From Bostrychus sinensis (taxonomy: Eukaryota > Chordata > Actinopteri > Gobiiformes > Eleotridae): a DNA stretch of 64,000 nucleotides. The notes beneath the pieces are model-generated. The model was not told the origin of the DNA, searched no databases, and was given only the letters and a program-made list of their open reading frames with translations. How positions within the stretch are numbered: position 1 is the stretch's first letter; each line of letters begins with the position of its first letter. A program made the translations under genes and the position numbers. The stretch spans positions 41,598,662 to 41,662,661 of the forward strand of contig CM036242.1 in NCBI GenBank assembly GCA_020698575.1, written 5' to 3'. Shown here in pieces: positions 22,456 through 33,650 of the stretch.

Positions 22456-22792
22456 TTCAGTCGCTATGGAAATTAACGTTTTTAAAAAAATGGTGTTAAA
22501 GTTGCATCACGTTGCAAATTTAAATAATAGTAATACATACTGTTTATTAACACAATACATGGCAGGCAGATTTTGGCAAACAATAAAAGGCATTAGCCAT
22601 ATAAAATATAAAATTCTGGTTAGGGGTGTTTGTGGTTAATCGCTCAATCTGCATTATGGTCATAATCGATTGAAAGAAATACTAACAATCACTCTGCTGT
22701 ACAGTAGAGTAAAGTACTGTACCATTGGAGAGTTACGGCAAATTAAACATAAAGTTAAGCAACTGCTTCCTAAAATTATAGCCTACAACTAT

Positions 22793-22824
<32 letters not shown>

Positions 22825-24117
22825 CACCAGGTGACAGAAAATGTGTTTACATCTGTCTTTAGTAAAAAAAAAAAAAAACACTTTCTTGTTATGGTTCATG
22901 ATTTTCAATTTTAAAAAAAGCTGATTTAGCTAGGTGATGTGGTTGCCTGTGGGTAACAGTAAATTGATAATCATTTATTAAAGCTACCAATTAATTTATT
23001 ACAGAAAATTAACCGTATGTTCATTCCTAAATCTGGTTAATGGCAACTGTCAGTGAGAACATTAGCTAGTGACTCAATATTTGATCCGTTCTGTTTTAAT
23101 ACAAGCATATAGGGAAAAAGTCCGTAAGCTACAAGGCAGTTTGAGGCTTACAATTATGTTAAGGCTACAAGTAATAGATATACTGAACCAGTGCCAAACA
23201 TCACATAAAAACACACAGAGGACCAAGAATTAAACAGACTTGTACTTCATAATACAAAACTGATTTAATAAGGTCTGCATACCCGTGGCTTAATCCGCAA
23301 AACCTATGATAAAATACACTTTAAACATCAGGTACATCAGGTTTATTGATTTTATAGTTAACGTTGTGTTCTGACCCTGTTCAAGGCTTTTAGAAAAATA
23401 CAAAATTTGTTTTAATTTTTGGTCTTGAACAGTGATACCTCATGTTATGCTAGAATAAGGGATGCATGATAACGGATTACCCATAACTCATAATTTCCAG
23501 CTTCTTGCAACTGATACCGAAAATTCTTATGTAAGATTTTTATTTAGCTAATTTTTATCTAACTCTACCTGATTTTGAGAGTAGAACAAATGCATTTAAC
23601 CATATTGCTCTTACCAAACTTTATTAACCATGATCTTACTTAAAAACCTGAAATACATTTGACAAACTTATGACTATGGATGTCTGTGAAGACTCTCACT
23701 CATCCAGGGGAATTGCATGGCAACAAAAGGTTCAAAGGCAGTCATCTGGACTTGATTTTTAAAGTTGAAACATTTCACCTCTGACTGCCTTCGAACCTTT
23801 TGTTGCGATTATGACTATGGAGTGAAATTATTAGATTTGACTCTCAATGTGTATCTAGCCTACTCATAAGCACCAAGACCAAGAATTAAACATGGTCAGT
23901 TTAAGAACCTGTGCTTCCTCATCAAAGACCATTAAACTGAGATCTGCCTCAGAGTAGCATACACTTTAATTCAGTTTTAATTCCTATCTTTACAATACAA
24001 TATCACAACAGCACTTGCCACAAAGTCCTTATTACACATTGCTAACACTTTATTGTGTTACTTTTGTTGCTGTCATGAGCATGTGTCTGTTTAATCCTGG
24101 CAAGCCAGATTACTCCT
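22456..24117. other. Intron, non-coding, with homopolymer runs and a small inverted repeat
   Basis: No exon recognised. A T-run of about 28 bases lies at 22793-22821. A short inverted repeat, 'caacaaaaggttcaaaggca' at 23721 against 'tgccttcgaaccttttgttg' near 23786-23805, resembles the small foldback sequence at 37533-37710 and 49220-49300 ('catctggactt..gttgaa'). The rest is not identified. Confidence 0.5.
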
Positions 24118-24225
24118 TGTGCCAGTCCTAACCCTGGATAAATGGAGAGGATTGCGTTTGAAAGGGCATCTGGCTCAAAATGTATTCCAAATCTTTATGT
24201 TAATCATTGCATGCTAGGAGGCGGA
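24118..24225. mobile_element. SINE-like repeat fragment
   Basis: 'tgtgccagtcctaaccctgg', 'ataaatggagaggattgcg', 'gaaagggcatctggc' and 'aatcattgcatgctaggagg' belong to the dispersed fish repeat seen at 560, 1350, 2765, 15620, 34260-34360, 38540-38640 and 42205-42290. It ends with 'cggatgatttactgtggcaa'. Confidence 0.6.
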
Positions 24226-24355
24226 TGATTTACTGTGGCAATTTCTGAAGAGTAAAGTCAAAATAAGCAATGTATCTGATAATCGCGTTGCTTGTGATCT
24301 GTAAGAGCTTTGTATCAATGAAAAAACACCAGTCTCACTTTTTTTTAGGCTAAAA

Positions 24356-24625
24356 CAGTGATTCCCAACCTGTGGGTCAGGTCCCCCCACTAGGGGTTGC
24401 CAAAGCTTCACAGTGGGTCGTGAGGGCCTCTTGAGAAAGAGGTCCAAGCTAGGGCTGAATGACAATGCAAGGAAGATGTGTTTAGAAATGGCTGAAAATA
24501 GATTAATAATGCTTAATAATACTGTGATGTTTTTATTATGCAGTGATATTGTCAGGGAGGGTGGGGGCATCAACATAACAGGTGATAAAATGGGGTTCAC
24601 TTGGAAAAAAAATTGGGAACTACTG
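24356..24625. mobile_element. hAT-type MITE with 8-bp TSD (CAGTG..TCCCAACCTG)
   Basis: The left end is CAGTGATTCCCAACCTGTGG and the right end is 'aattgggaactactg', an inverted match. The flanks are GGCTAAAA (24348-24355) and GGCTAAAC (24626-24633), an 8-bp duplication with one mismatch. It is 270 bp long and non-coding. Confidence 0.88.
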
Positions 24626-24654
24626 GGCTAAACTTTAGACAAAAAAATGCTAGA

Positions 24655-25020
24655 AGTGTACCAATACAGTAACTATATCTACGTATCGATTTTTTTATTC
24701 CTGTATCCTACGATACAACTATATCAATATACATTACCTTGTATTGAATCGTATCCTTTTCTAGGAAGTGTTTATTGATACATCTGGAAAAAAATTAAAA
24801 TTAATTAAATAAAATGTTATATTTAACCGTGCTTCACTCTCTGTCTGCTGGACATAATCAGCCCCGGCCGTGATGCTGGATTGGACAGTATACTTTTATG
24901 GTTTTTGGCAAAAAGTTGCTCTATGGATTATTGATAAGAAGGTGCTGAATCATATTAAATCGTATCATTTTAAATTAGCCAATATTGTTCTTGAACCGAA
25001 ACAATTCTAACCGGTTAGTG
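24655..25020 (-). mobile_element. Non-autonomous element family C, copy 3 (degenerate)
   Basis: It shares 'taccttgtattgaatcgtat', 'ctgctggacataatcagccc', 'tttttggcaaaaagttgct' and 'aaattagccaatattgttct' with copy 1. The end near 24660 ('accaatacagtaactatatc') resembles the TIR of copy 2 in degenerate form. Confidence 0.7.
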
Positions 25021-25804
25021 TTCTTGTTGATGAGTGTTTAAGACAAAGCCACACATTTTGGCCATGACCTTTCCCTCTCTCCGTCAGACGTCACCTCACC
25101 TTTCATCAGTCCCAGCCCGTGGCCAGTTGCTTTGTCCCGCTGCCATTGTCTTTTGTGCCTCATTAAAAGTTGTCCGTCTGCCTCTGTTTGTGTGTGTAGT
25201 AGATGACGCTGTGTCACAAAAAAACCCCCCCCTGTCCTGCTCAGACCCTGGGCTCAGTCCCTGGGCCTGCTCGGCTTCAGGACTCGGCGCGGCTTAGTGC
25301 TGATATCAGCATTCCTCCTGACAACAAATTTGATATGGCCCGTGTGTTGGATTACCATAAGAATGAGTGCGAGTGTGGGAGCAGGTTTAGAGCGCCGCAC
25401 TGTTGTGTAAGTCCTGGGTTAGTGGCTCCTCTGGGACCTGTACATTAGATTTACATCAGAAAGAAGTCTTTGTTGGGCTGTAGACTGCAGAGCTGAATGA
25501 GTAAGGCTCATATCGATCAGTCCAGCTTCTGTGTGACAGTGAGTCTGACTGTGGCCGTTAGAGCTCTGTGTGATGTGTTCTGTGTTGGCCAGACACATGA
25601 TTCAGTCCAGTCAATGCACCACCTTCAGTTTAACACCTGACATGTGTTTGCACATTTCTCTGAATGGGCCTAATCAATATACCACACATTTTATACCTTG
25701 TAATTTATAAGTTATTGTAATTATCTGTATCACAAAATATATGAGTCTCAAATACTACTGCAACTTTATGTGCAAGATATTACCCTTAGCCTTTCTAAGC
25801 AATT
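25021..25804. other. Intron, unique sequence
   Basis: GC-richer unique sequence at about 25030-25460, then ordinary intron. Frames at 25034-25297 and 25203-25448 overlap each other and have no recognisable domain, start context or splice support. Confidence 0.4.
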
Positions 25805-26134
25805 ACACTTAAAAAAATGTTGCAAAAACTCAAGGCAACAGGATCCATCAAGATTTTTGAGTTTTGGGGCCAACTCAAAATCTCAAGTTTCCAACAAATA
25901 CTATTTTTTTTGTTCAATTTAACATTCATTTGTCTAAAAACTTTCTAAAACCTATCATTATTTCAAATTTAAAATTGAAAGTTTTTAGTCATATCAACAT
26001 CAAAACAAAAAATATTAGTTGTTGAAAACTTGAGATTTTGAGTTGGCACCAAAACTCAAAAATCTTGAGAGATCCTGTTGCCTTGAGTGTTTGAGTTTTC
26101 ACAACATTTTTTTATTTTTATTTTTTTCACAGTG
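25805..26134. mobile_element. Foldback MITE (family FB), copy 6, centre deleted
   Basis: Begins ACACTTAAAA and ends CACAGTG followed by TA. The left arm has 'aactcaaggcaacaggatcc' and 'ccaactcaaaatctcaag'; the right arm has the mirror 'gagattttgagttggcacc' and 'gagatcctgttgccttgag'. Most of the central 'tatccattgttcag' palindrome is missing, so the loop is short. Confidence 0.85.
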
Positions 26135-27046
26135 TACCCAAGACGCCATTAAACAATACGACATAATTACTGTCCAACACAAAATCTGCAAACAAAGAGG
26201 CTGGACAAATTTTATTCAGTTGGAAAGATCCTTCCTTCCACATAGGGGCACTGGCTCAGAGATGTTATGTCATATTCACTTAGAAAAAATTTGATATACT
26301 ATGAAGGGAGCTGTGGCTGCAGATTGGCAGCCACGCTTCCATCAGTCTGCCCCAGGGCAGCTGTGGCTACAGAGGTAGCTCACCACCCTGGACTGTGACT
26401 GAGGAGAGAAGGAATAATGCATGAAATTGTAAAAAAGCTTTGCATTACTATGATTATTATTACTTGACAGCGTATAGTCAGAGGCATACAGGTTATACAA
26501 TGTGTAGTTTTACTCTGTTATTCTCCCTTTCTGATATTGTACTTACAAACCAAGTGTTGACACCCTAACTCTTACTTATAATTACACACCTTGGCCCGTT
26601 GAATTTAATATGTTCCTATATCTTAATCTTGTACACCATTTAGTAATTCATCATGATTAAAGAAATAAAAATATAAATTTATAAACAAATAAAAACATGT
26701 TGTAAAAATATCTGACACCACATGCACAGAGAAAAACAATGTGTCTGACCATAGGTAAACTTTTTTTATATATATATTTGATAAATCCCTGTCCATACAT
26801 AAAACCCCATTTTATTCTTTAAGCTTACTGTTCACTATAAAATTTACACAAAAACATATCTAATTGAATTATGGCTAGTAAAAACACTAACTGGCTTGTA
26901 ACTATTGACAAAGACTAGCCACGTGTCCAGTGAGGGAAAAAGTAAATGTAAAGCCCTGGTTACTTAACAGATCTGCTTATTAAACGTCCCAGTGCAAGTA
27001 AACGTTGCTTCATGTTCTTACTTCTTGCACTTTTAAAGTCACTCCT
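26135..27046. other. Intron, with a degenerate family F hAT fragment
   Basis: No exon. The stretch at about 26740-26965, ending 'aaatgtaaagccctggttac', resembles the end of the element at 10272-11218 ('taatgtcaagccctg'), and has 'actggcttgt..ctagccacgtg'-like sequence. It is probably an old fragment of that family. Confidence 0.4.
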
Positions 27047-27177
27047 GTGTAGTAGTAGTAGTAGTAGCGGTAGTAGCGGTAGTAGCGGTAGTAGCGGTAG
27101 TAGCGGTAGTAGCGGTAGTAGCGGTAGTAGCGGTAGTAGTGGTAGTAGTAGTAGTAGTAGCGGTAGTAGCGGTAGTA

Positions 27178-27223
<46 letters not shown>

Positions 27224-28319
27224 TAGTGGTAGTAGCGGTAGTAGCGGTAGTAGTGGTAGTAGCGATGGTAGTAGTAGTAGTGGTAGAAGTGGTAGTAGTA
27301 GTAGTAGTAGTGGTAGTAGTGGTAGTAGTGGTGGCAGTAGTAGTAGTGGTAGTAGCGGTAGTAGCGGTAGTAGTGGTAGTAGTAGTAGTAGTAGTGGTAG
27401 TAGCGGTAGTAGTGGTGGTAGTAGTAGTAGTAGTAGTGGTAGTAGTGGTATAGCGGTAGTAGCGGTAGTAGTGGTAGTAGCGATGGTAGTAGTAGTAGTG
27501 GTAGTAGTGGTAGTAGTGGTGGTAGTAGTAGTAGTGGTAGTAGCGGTAGTAGTAGTAGTGGTAGTAGTGGTAGTAGTGGTAGTAGTGGTAGTAGTAGTAG
27601 TAGTAGTGGTAGTAGTAGTAGTGGTAGTAGTGGTAGTAGTAGTATAGGTAGTAGTAGTAGTAGTAGTGGTAGTAGTGGTAGTAGTAGTAGTAGTGGTAGT
27701 AGTAGTAGTAGTAGTGGTAGTGGTAGTAGTAGTAGTAGTAGTGGTAGTAGTAGTAGTAGTGGTAGTAGTAGTAGTAGTAGTAGTGGTAGTAGTAGTAGTA
27801 GTGGTAGTAGTAGTAGTAGTAGTAGTGGTAGTAGTAGTAGTAGCGGTAGTAGTAGTAGTGGTAGTAGTGGTAGTAGTGGTAGTAGTAGTGGTAGTAGTGG
27901 TAGTAGCGGTAGTAGCGGTAGTAGTGGTAGTAGTAGTAGTAGTAGTGGTAGTAGCGGTAGTAGTGGTGGTAGTAGTAGTAGTAGTAGTAGTGGTAGTAGT
28001 GGTAGTAGCGGTAGTAGCGGTAGTAGTGGTAGTAGCGATGGTAGTGGTAGTAGTGGTAGTAGTGGTGGTAGTGGTAGTAGTGGTAGTAGTAGTAGTAGTA
28101 TTGGTAGTAGTAGTAGTAGTAGTGGTAGTAGTGGTAGTAGTAGTAGTAGTAGTGGTAGTAGTGGTAGTAGTAGTAGTAGTAGTGGTAGTAGTGGTAGTAG
28201 TGGTAGTAGTAGTAGTAGTAGTAGTGGTAGTAGTAGTAGTAGTGGTAGTAGTGGTAGTAGTAGTAGTAGTGGTAGTAGTAGTAGTAGTGGTAGTATTGGT
28301 AGTAGTAGTAGTAGTAGTG

Positions 28320-28350
<31 letters not shown>

Positions 28351-28448
28351 TAGTGGTAGTAGTAGTAGTGGTAGTAGTGGTAGTAGTAGTATTGGTAGTA
28401 GTAGTAGTAGTAGTGGTAGTAGTGGTAGTAGTAGTAGTGGTAGTAGTG

Positions 28449-28479
<31 letters not shown>

Positions 28480-29036
28480 TAGTAGTAGTGGTAGTAGTGG
28501 TAGTAGTAGTAGTAGTGGTAGTAGTAGTAGTAGTGGTAGTAGTGGTAGTAGTGGTAGTAGTGGTAGTAGTGGTAGCAGTGGTAGTAGTAGTAGTAGTGGT
28601 AGTAGTGGTAGCAGTGGTAGTAGTAGTAGTGGTAGTAGTGGTAGTAGCGGTAGTAGCGGTAGTAGCGGTAGTAGCGGTAGTAGCGGTAGTAGCGGTAGTA
28701 GCGATGGTAGTGGTGGTAGTAGTAGTAGTGGTAGTAGTGGTAGTAGCGGTAGTAGTGGTAGTAGCGATGGTAGTAGCGGTAGTAGCGGTAGTAGTAGTAG
28801 TGGTAGTAGTGGTAGTAGTGGTAGTAGTGGTAGTAGTAGTAGTAGTAGTAGTGGTAGCAGTGGTAGTAGTAGTATTGGTAGTAGTAGTAGTAGTAGTGGT
28901 AGTAGTGGTAGTAGTAGTAGTAGTAGTGGTAGTAGTGGTAGTAGTAGTAGTAGTAGTGGTAGTAGTGGTAGTAGTAGTAGTAGTGGTAGTAGTAGTAGTA
29001 GTAGTAGTGGTAGTATTGGTAGTAGTAGTAGTAGTG

Positions 29037-29070
<34 letters not shown>

Positions 29071-29363
29071 TAGTGGTAGTAGTAGTAGTGGTAGTAGTGG
29101 TAGTAGTAGTAGTAGTGGTAGTAGTAGTAGTAGTAGTAGTGGTAGTAGTAGTAGTAGTAGTAGTGGTAGTAGTAGTAGTAGTAGTAGTGGTAGTATTGGT
29201 AGTAGTAGTAGTGGTAGTAGTGGTAGTAGTGGTAGTGGTAGTAGTGGTAGTAGTAGTAGTAGTGGTAGTAGTAGTAGTAGTAGTAGTGGTAGTAGTAGTA
29301 GTAGTAGTAGTGGTAGTAGTGGTAGTAGTAGTAGTAGTAGTAGTGGTAGTAGTAGTAGTAGTG

Positions 29364-29397
<34 letters not shown>

Positions 29398-29810
29398 TAG
29401 TAGTAGTAGTGGTAGTAGTGGTAATAGTGGTAGTAGTGGTAGTAGTGGTAGTAGTAGTAGTGGTAGTAGTAGTAGTGGTAGTAGTGGTAGTAGTGGTAGT
29501 AGTAGTAGTGGTAGTAGTAGTAGTGGTAGTAGTGGTAGTAGTAGTAGTAGTGGTAGTAGTAGTAGTAGTAGTAGTGGTAGTAGTAGTAGTAGTGGTAGTA
29601 GTGGTAGTAGTAGTAGTAGTAGTAGTGGTAGTAGTAGTAGTGGTAGTAGTGGTAGCAGTGGTAGTAGTGGTAGTAGTGGTAGTAGTAGTGGTAGTAGTGG
29701 TAGTAGTGGTAGCAGTGGTAGTAGTAGTAGTAGTGGTAGTAGTGGTAGCAGTGGTAGTAGTAGTAGTAGTAGTAGTGGTAGTAGTGGTAGTAGTAGTAGT
29801 AGTAGTAGTG

Positions 29811-29847
<37 letters not shown>

Positions 29848-29984
29848 CAGTGGTAGTAGTAGTAGTAGTGGTAGTAGTGGTAGCAGTGGTAGTAGTAGTA
29901 GTAGTAGTAGTGGTAGTAGTGGTAGTAGTAGTAGTAGTGGTAGTAGTAGTAGTAGTGGTAGTAGTAGTAGTAGTGGTAGTAGTG

Positions 29985-30015
<31 letters not shown>

Positions 30016-30377
30016 TAGTAGTAGTGGTAGTAGTGGTAGTAGTAGTAGTAGTAGTAGTGGTAGTAGTAGTAGTAGTAGTGGTAGTAGTGGTAGCAGTGGT
30101 AGTAGTGGTAGTAGTGGTAGTAGTAGTAGTAGTGGTAGTAGTGGTAGTAGTGGTAGCAGTGGTAGTAGTAGTGGTAGTAGTGGTAGCAGTGGTAGTAGTA
30201 GTAGTAGTAGTAGTGGTAGTAGTGGTAGTAGTAGTAGTAGTAGTAGTGGTAGTAGTAGTAGTAGTAGTAGTGGTAGCAGTGGTAGTAGTAGTAGTAGTGG
30301 TAATAGTGGTAGCAGTGGTAGTAGTAGTAGTAGTAGTGGTAGCAGTGGTGGTAGTAGTAGTAGTAGTAGTGGTAGTG

Positions 30378-30417
<40 letters not shown>

Positions 30418-30479
30418 CAGTGGTAGTAGTAGTAGTAGTAGTAGTGGTAGTAGTGGTAGTAGTAGTAGTAGTAGTAGTG

Positions 30480-30513
<34 letters not shown>

Positions 30514-30536
30514 TAGTGGTAGTAGTAGTAGTAGTG

Positions 30537-30570
<34 letters not shown>

Positions 30571-30701
30571 TAGTGGTAGTAGTAGTAGTGGTAGTAGTGG
30601 TAGTAGTGGTAGTAGTAGTAGTGGTAGTAGTGGTAGTAGTAGTATTGGTAGTAGTAGTAGTAGTAGTGGTAGTAGTGGTAGTAGTAGTAGTAGTAGTAGT
30701 G

Positions 30702-30759
<58 letters not shown>

Positions 30760-30763
30760 TAGT
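27047..30763 (+). repeat. 3.7-kb trinucleotide array, (GTA)n with GTG, GCG, ATT and GCA variants
   Basis: The whole stretch is phase-locked in threes: AGT/GTA units with GGT variants, so one frame reads almost only valine, another serine/glycine, and a third has TAG stops. The long open frames here are artefacts of the repeat. Variants are not random. CGG-type units ('agcggt') cluster at 27060-27150, 27230-27250, 27345-27370, 27905-28045 and 28640-28790. 'agcgatggtag' recurs at about 27262, 27478, 28033, 28700 and 28763. 'agtattggtag' recurs from about 28097 to 30646. 'ggtagcagtgg' occurs mainly in the 3' half. This is a higher-order structure built by segmental duplication. It lies in the 13.7-kb EFL1 intron. 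Confidence 0.97.
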
Positions 30764-31395
30764 AATCTGTCGTCCCTGATTCTCAGTTGGTCACACTCTG
30801 CTCGTTCACATTAACTCAGCAGCAGACCTGCTCCCCTGCAACAGACGTCTAACACCATTTACTCACTCAAGCGCTCAGTGGAGCCCTTGACTGTGGCAGG
30901 ACGTGTCCCGCTTCTCCTCGCCCCCTCCTCGCCCCCTCCTCGCCCCCCGCTGCAGCTCCTATTATGTGGAGGCATATGCTGCTCACGTGCGCTGCGTGCT
31001 GTAATCCGTTGGCTGTTGTGTAGTCGCTCGGTGCCATCTGTCCGAGTGTAACCAGAGCCAGGTGCACCTACTGTAGACGAGCGCAGTGGGACGGGGGTGA
31101 AAAGAAAAGGGGGTTAAAGTGTCACGCATCCTCACTATGGGAGCGTTTGTCTGTGCTCTGCCCTGTACTATACACCGCTCCTCTGGGACACTGCAGCAGC
31201 TGGAGCAGCCAACAGCCGCTTTACCAGTTTTGTTTCAGGAATCAGGGTCTGCACTGGCGAACAGGCATCACGGTCAGCTTAGACTGAAACCATTATAAAA
31301 AAATAAGGCTGATGTCTAAAGAACAATAACTACATAAACAAAAACACTGGCAGCACCAATGGTGGAGAGAGTACTGGATTACTTTACTTAGAGTA
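30764..31395. other. Intron, GC-rich unique segment after the array
   Basis: No exon recognised. It includes a three-fold 'ctcctcgcccc' tandem at about 30914-30945 and CpG-containing unique sequence to about 31250. The minus-strand frame at 31067-30867 has no recognisable domain. Confidence 0.4.
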
Positions 31396-31887
31396 CACGC
31401 TGTACAAAAAACAAAAAAAAAAAAAATGCTTCAAAAACTCAAGGCTTCAGGATCCCTCAAGATTTTTCAGTTTTGGAACCAACTCAAAACCTAAAGTTTT
31501 CAGCAAATAATAATTTTCTGCTCACTTAATTTAACCTTCATATGTCTAAAAACTCACTGTCATTATTTTTTAACAGCCAACTTAATATCCATTGTTCAGA
31601 AAAAGTATTATTCTTTTAATAAATGTAGTTTTTATTATTATTATTATCAATAGTAATACCTTTTTCTGAACAATGGATAGTAAGCTGGTTGTAAGATGAG
31701 TAAAAATAATAATAATAGTGAGTAAAACTTTAAAAATTTAAAAGTTTTTAGACATATGAACGTTAAATTATGTGAACAAAAAAGTATTATTTGTTGAAAA
31801 CTTGAGATTTTGAGTTGCGGGATCATGAGGGATCCTGCTGCCTTGAGTTTCTGAGCCCCTCCCCCCAAAAAAATAAAATTTACAGTG
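31396..31887. mobile_element. Foldback MITE (family FB), copy 7
   Basis: Begins CACGCTGTAC and ends TTACAGTG. Left-arm blocks ('aaaactcaaggcttcaggat', 'ccaactcaaaacctaaag') are mirrored in the right arm ('gagattttgagttgcgggat', 'gggatcctgctgccttgag'). The centre carries 'atccattgttcagaaaaag' facing 'tttttctgaacaatggat'. Its right end lies 143 bp before the last EFL1 coding exon. Confidence 0.88.
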
Positions 31888-32030
31888 CAGGACTAACAAT
31901 GAACAAACTAAACCAGGCCTAAAGCTAGGACTAATTTCAAACTCTGTGCTGTGGCGACTCTAACTACCACGACGGTGTTTCTTGTCATAAATTAATCTAA
32001 CCTCTGCTTTCCTCTGTGTTTCTGTGTCAG

Positions 32031-32219
32031 GTGATTAGCAGTGACCCGTACTGGGTGCCCACCACGGAGGAGGAGTACTTGCATTTCGGGGAGAAAGCCG
32101 ACTCAGCCAACCTGGCGCTCAAATACATGAACGCCGTCCGCCGCCGCAAAGGCCTGTACGTGGAGGAGAAGATCGTGGAGCACGCCGAGAAGCAGAGGAC
32201 GCTCGGCAAAAACAAGTGA
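32031..32219 (+). CDS. efl1: EFL1 last coding exon and stop codon
   Basis: The acceptor is a good pyrimidine tract ('tttcctctgtgtttctgtgtcag') before 32031. The phase is 0, matching the exon ending at 18343. The exon has 62 codons and a TGA at 32217-32219. The peptide is the characteristic EFL1 C-terminus: 'VISSDPYWVPTTEEEYLHFG', 'KYMNAVRRRKGLYVEEKIVE', 'HAEKQRTLGKNK'. This tail follows domain V. The frame is intact with no odd substitutions in the conserved blocks. Confidence 0.97.
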   Translation: MISSDPYWVPTTEEEYLHFGEKADSANLALKYMNAVRRRKGLYVEEKIVEHAEKQRTLGKNK

Positions 32220-32290
32220 AACCCAGGACACAAACAAAGACACTGGACTCTGGAACAACTGCTGTCACACACGAGCTCCGTTATAAACAA
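32220..32290 (+). other. Start of the EFL1 3' UTR
   Basis: Only about 70 bp of apparently unique sequence separates the stop codon from the TIR element at 32291. I see no AATAAA in the first 1.4 kb after the stop; the first signals I noticed are an ATTAAA at 33914 and an AATAAA at 34676. The real polyadenylation site cannot be set from sequence alone. Confidence 0.5.
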
Positions 32291-32454
32291 TAGGCGCTTT
32301 CCCACTGGGGAGAACGAGATGGGACGTGCCAGTACGGGACACCTTAGAATGGGTAACTCCAAAACCTTCTGGTGTTTCCATGACTCTGGCTCCAGGAGAC
32401 CCACATCTGTTACGTAAACGCTGACTTCACACAAGAGCAACAAACGTTAGAAAT

Positions 32455-32556
32455 TGTTGAAAATATCCCTCAATATTTTCTCATGTTTTTAACAACAAAT
32501 ATTTTTTGTTCACCTAAAATGATGTTCGTACGACTAAAAATGTTAAGTTTTACTCT
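32455..32556. mobile_element. Short degenerate fragment of foldback MITE family FB
   Basis: 'aacaacaaatattttttgtt', 'cacctaaaatgatgttcgta', 'ctaaaaatgttaagttttac' match the inner part of the FB left arm. Both ends are missing. Confidence 0.55.
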
Positions 32557-32561
32557 ACTCT

Positions 32562-33650
32562 GGTGTGTGTCTGTGTATGTGTGTGTGTGTGAAGCTGGTG
32601 TGTGTCTTTGAAGCTGGTGTGTGTCTGTGTGAGGCCGGTGTGTGTCTGTTCGAGGCCTGTGTGTGTCTGTGTGAGGCTTGTGTGTGTCTGTGTGAGGCCG
32701 GTGTGTGTCTGTGTGAGTCTGGTGTGTTTCTGTGTGTGTGTCTGTGGGAGGCCGGTGTGTGTGTCTATGAGTATGGTGTGTGTCTCTGTGAGGCTAGTAT
32801 GTGTCTGTGTGAGGCCAGTGTGTGTCTGTGTGAGGCTCGTGTGTGTCTGTGGGAGGCCGGTGTGTGTCTCTATGAGTATGGTGTGTGTCTCTGTGAGGCT
32901 AGTATGTGTCTGTGTGAGGCCAGTGTGTGTCTGTGTGAATCTGGTGTGTGTCTGTGTGAGGCCAGTGTGTGTCTGTGTGAGGCTCGTGTGTGTCTGTGGG
33001 AGGCCGGTGTGTGTCTCTATGAGTATGGTGTGTGTCTCTGTGAGGCTAGTATGTGTCTGTGTGAGGCCAGTGTGTGTCTGTGTGTGTGTCTGTGTGAATC
33101 TGGTGTGTGTCTGTGTGAGGCTCGTGTGTGTCTGTGGGAGGCCGGTGTGTGTCTCTATGAGTATGGTGTGTCTCTGTGAGGCTAGTATGTGTCTGTGTGA
33201 GGCCAGTGTGTGTCTGTGTGAATCTGGTGTGTGTCTGTGGGAGGCCGCTGTGTGTTGTAAGTATGGTGTATGTGTCTGTGTGAGGCTCGTGTGTGTCTGT
33301 GTGAGGCCGGTGTGTGTCTGTGTGAGTCTGGTGTGTGTCTGTGTGAGTCTGGTGTGTGTCTGTGTGTGTGTCTGTGTGAGGCCGGAGTGTGTCTGTGTGA
33401 GGCCGGTGTGTGTCTGTGTGAGTCTGGTGTGTGAGGCCGGTGTGTGTCTGTGTGAGGCTGGTGTGTGTCTGTGTGAGGCTGGTGTGTGTCTGTGTGAGTC
33501 TGGTGTGTGTCTGTGTGTGTGTCTGTGTGAGGCCGGTGTGTGTCTGTGTGAGTCTGGTGTGTGTCTGTGTGTGTGTCTGTGTGAGGCCGGTGTGTGTCTG
33601 TGTGAGGCTGGTGTGTGTCTGTGTGAGGCTGGTGTGTGTCTATGTGAGTT
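32562..33650 (+). repeat. Minisatellite with 21-bp unit (GTGTGTCTGTGTGAGGCYGGT)
   Basis: About 50 units of a 21-bp repeat, with variants ending in '..gagtctggt', '..gaggctcgt', '..gagtatggt' and '..gaatctggt'. Some units have extra 'gtgtgtgtct' inserts. A higher-order block with the order '..gggaggccggt', '..tatgagtatggt', '..gaggctagta', '..gaggccagt' repeats at about 32745, 32850, 32990 and 33130. Because 21 is divisible by three, several frames on both strands stay open (for example 33653-32550 minus). These are not genes. Confidence 0.95.

Noticed and set aside
27012..30779. Very long open frames of polyvaline (up to 1037 codons) and serine/glycine
   Set aside because: They are read-through of the trinucleotide array in frames without TAG. 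There is no start context, domain or splice support, and the array lies in an intron.
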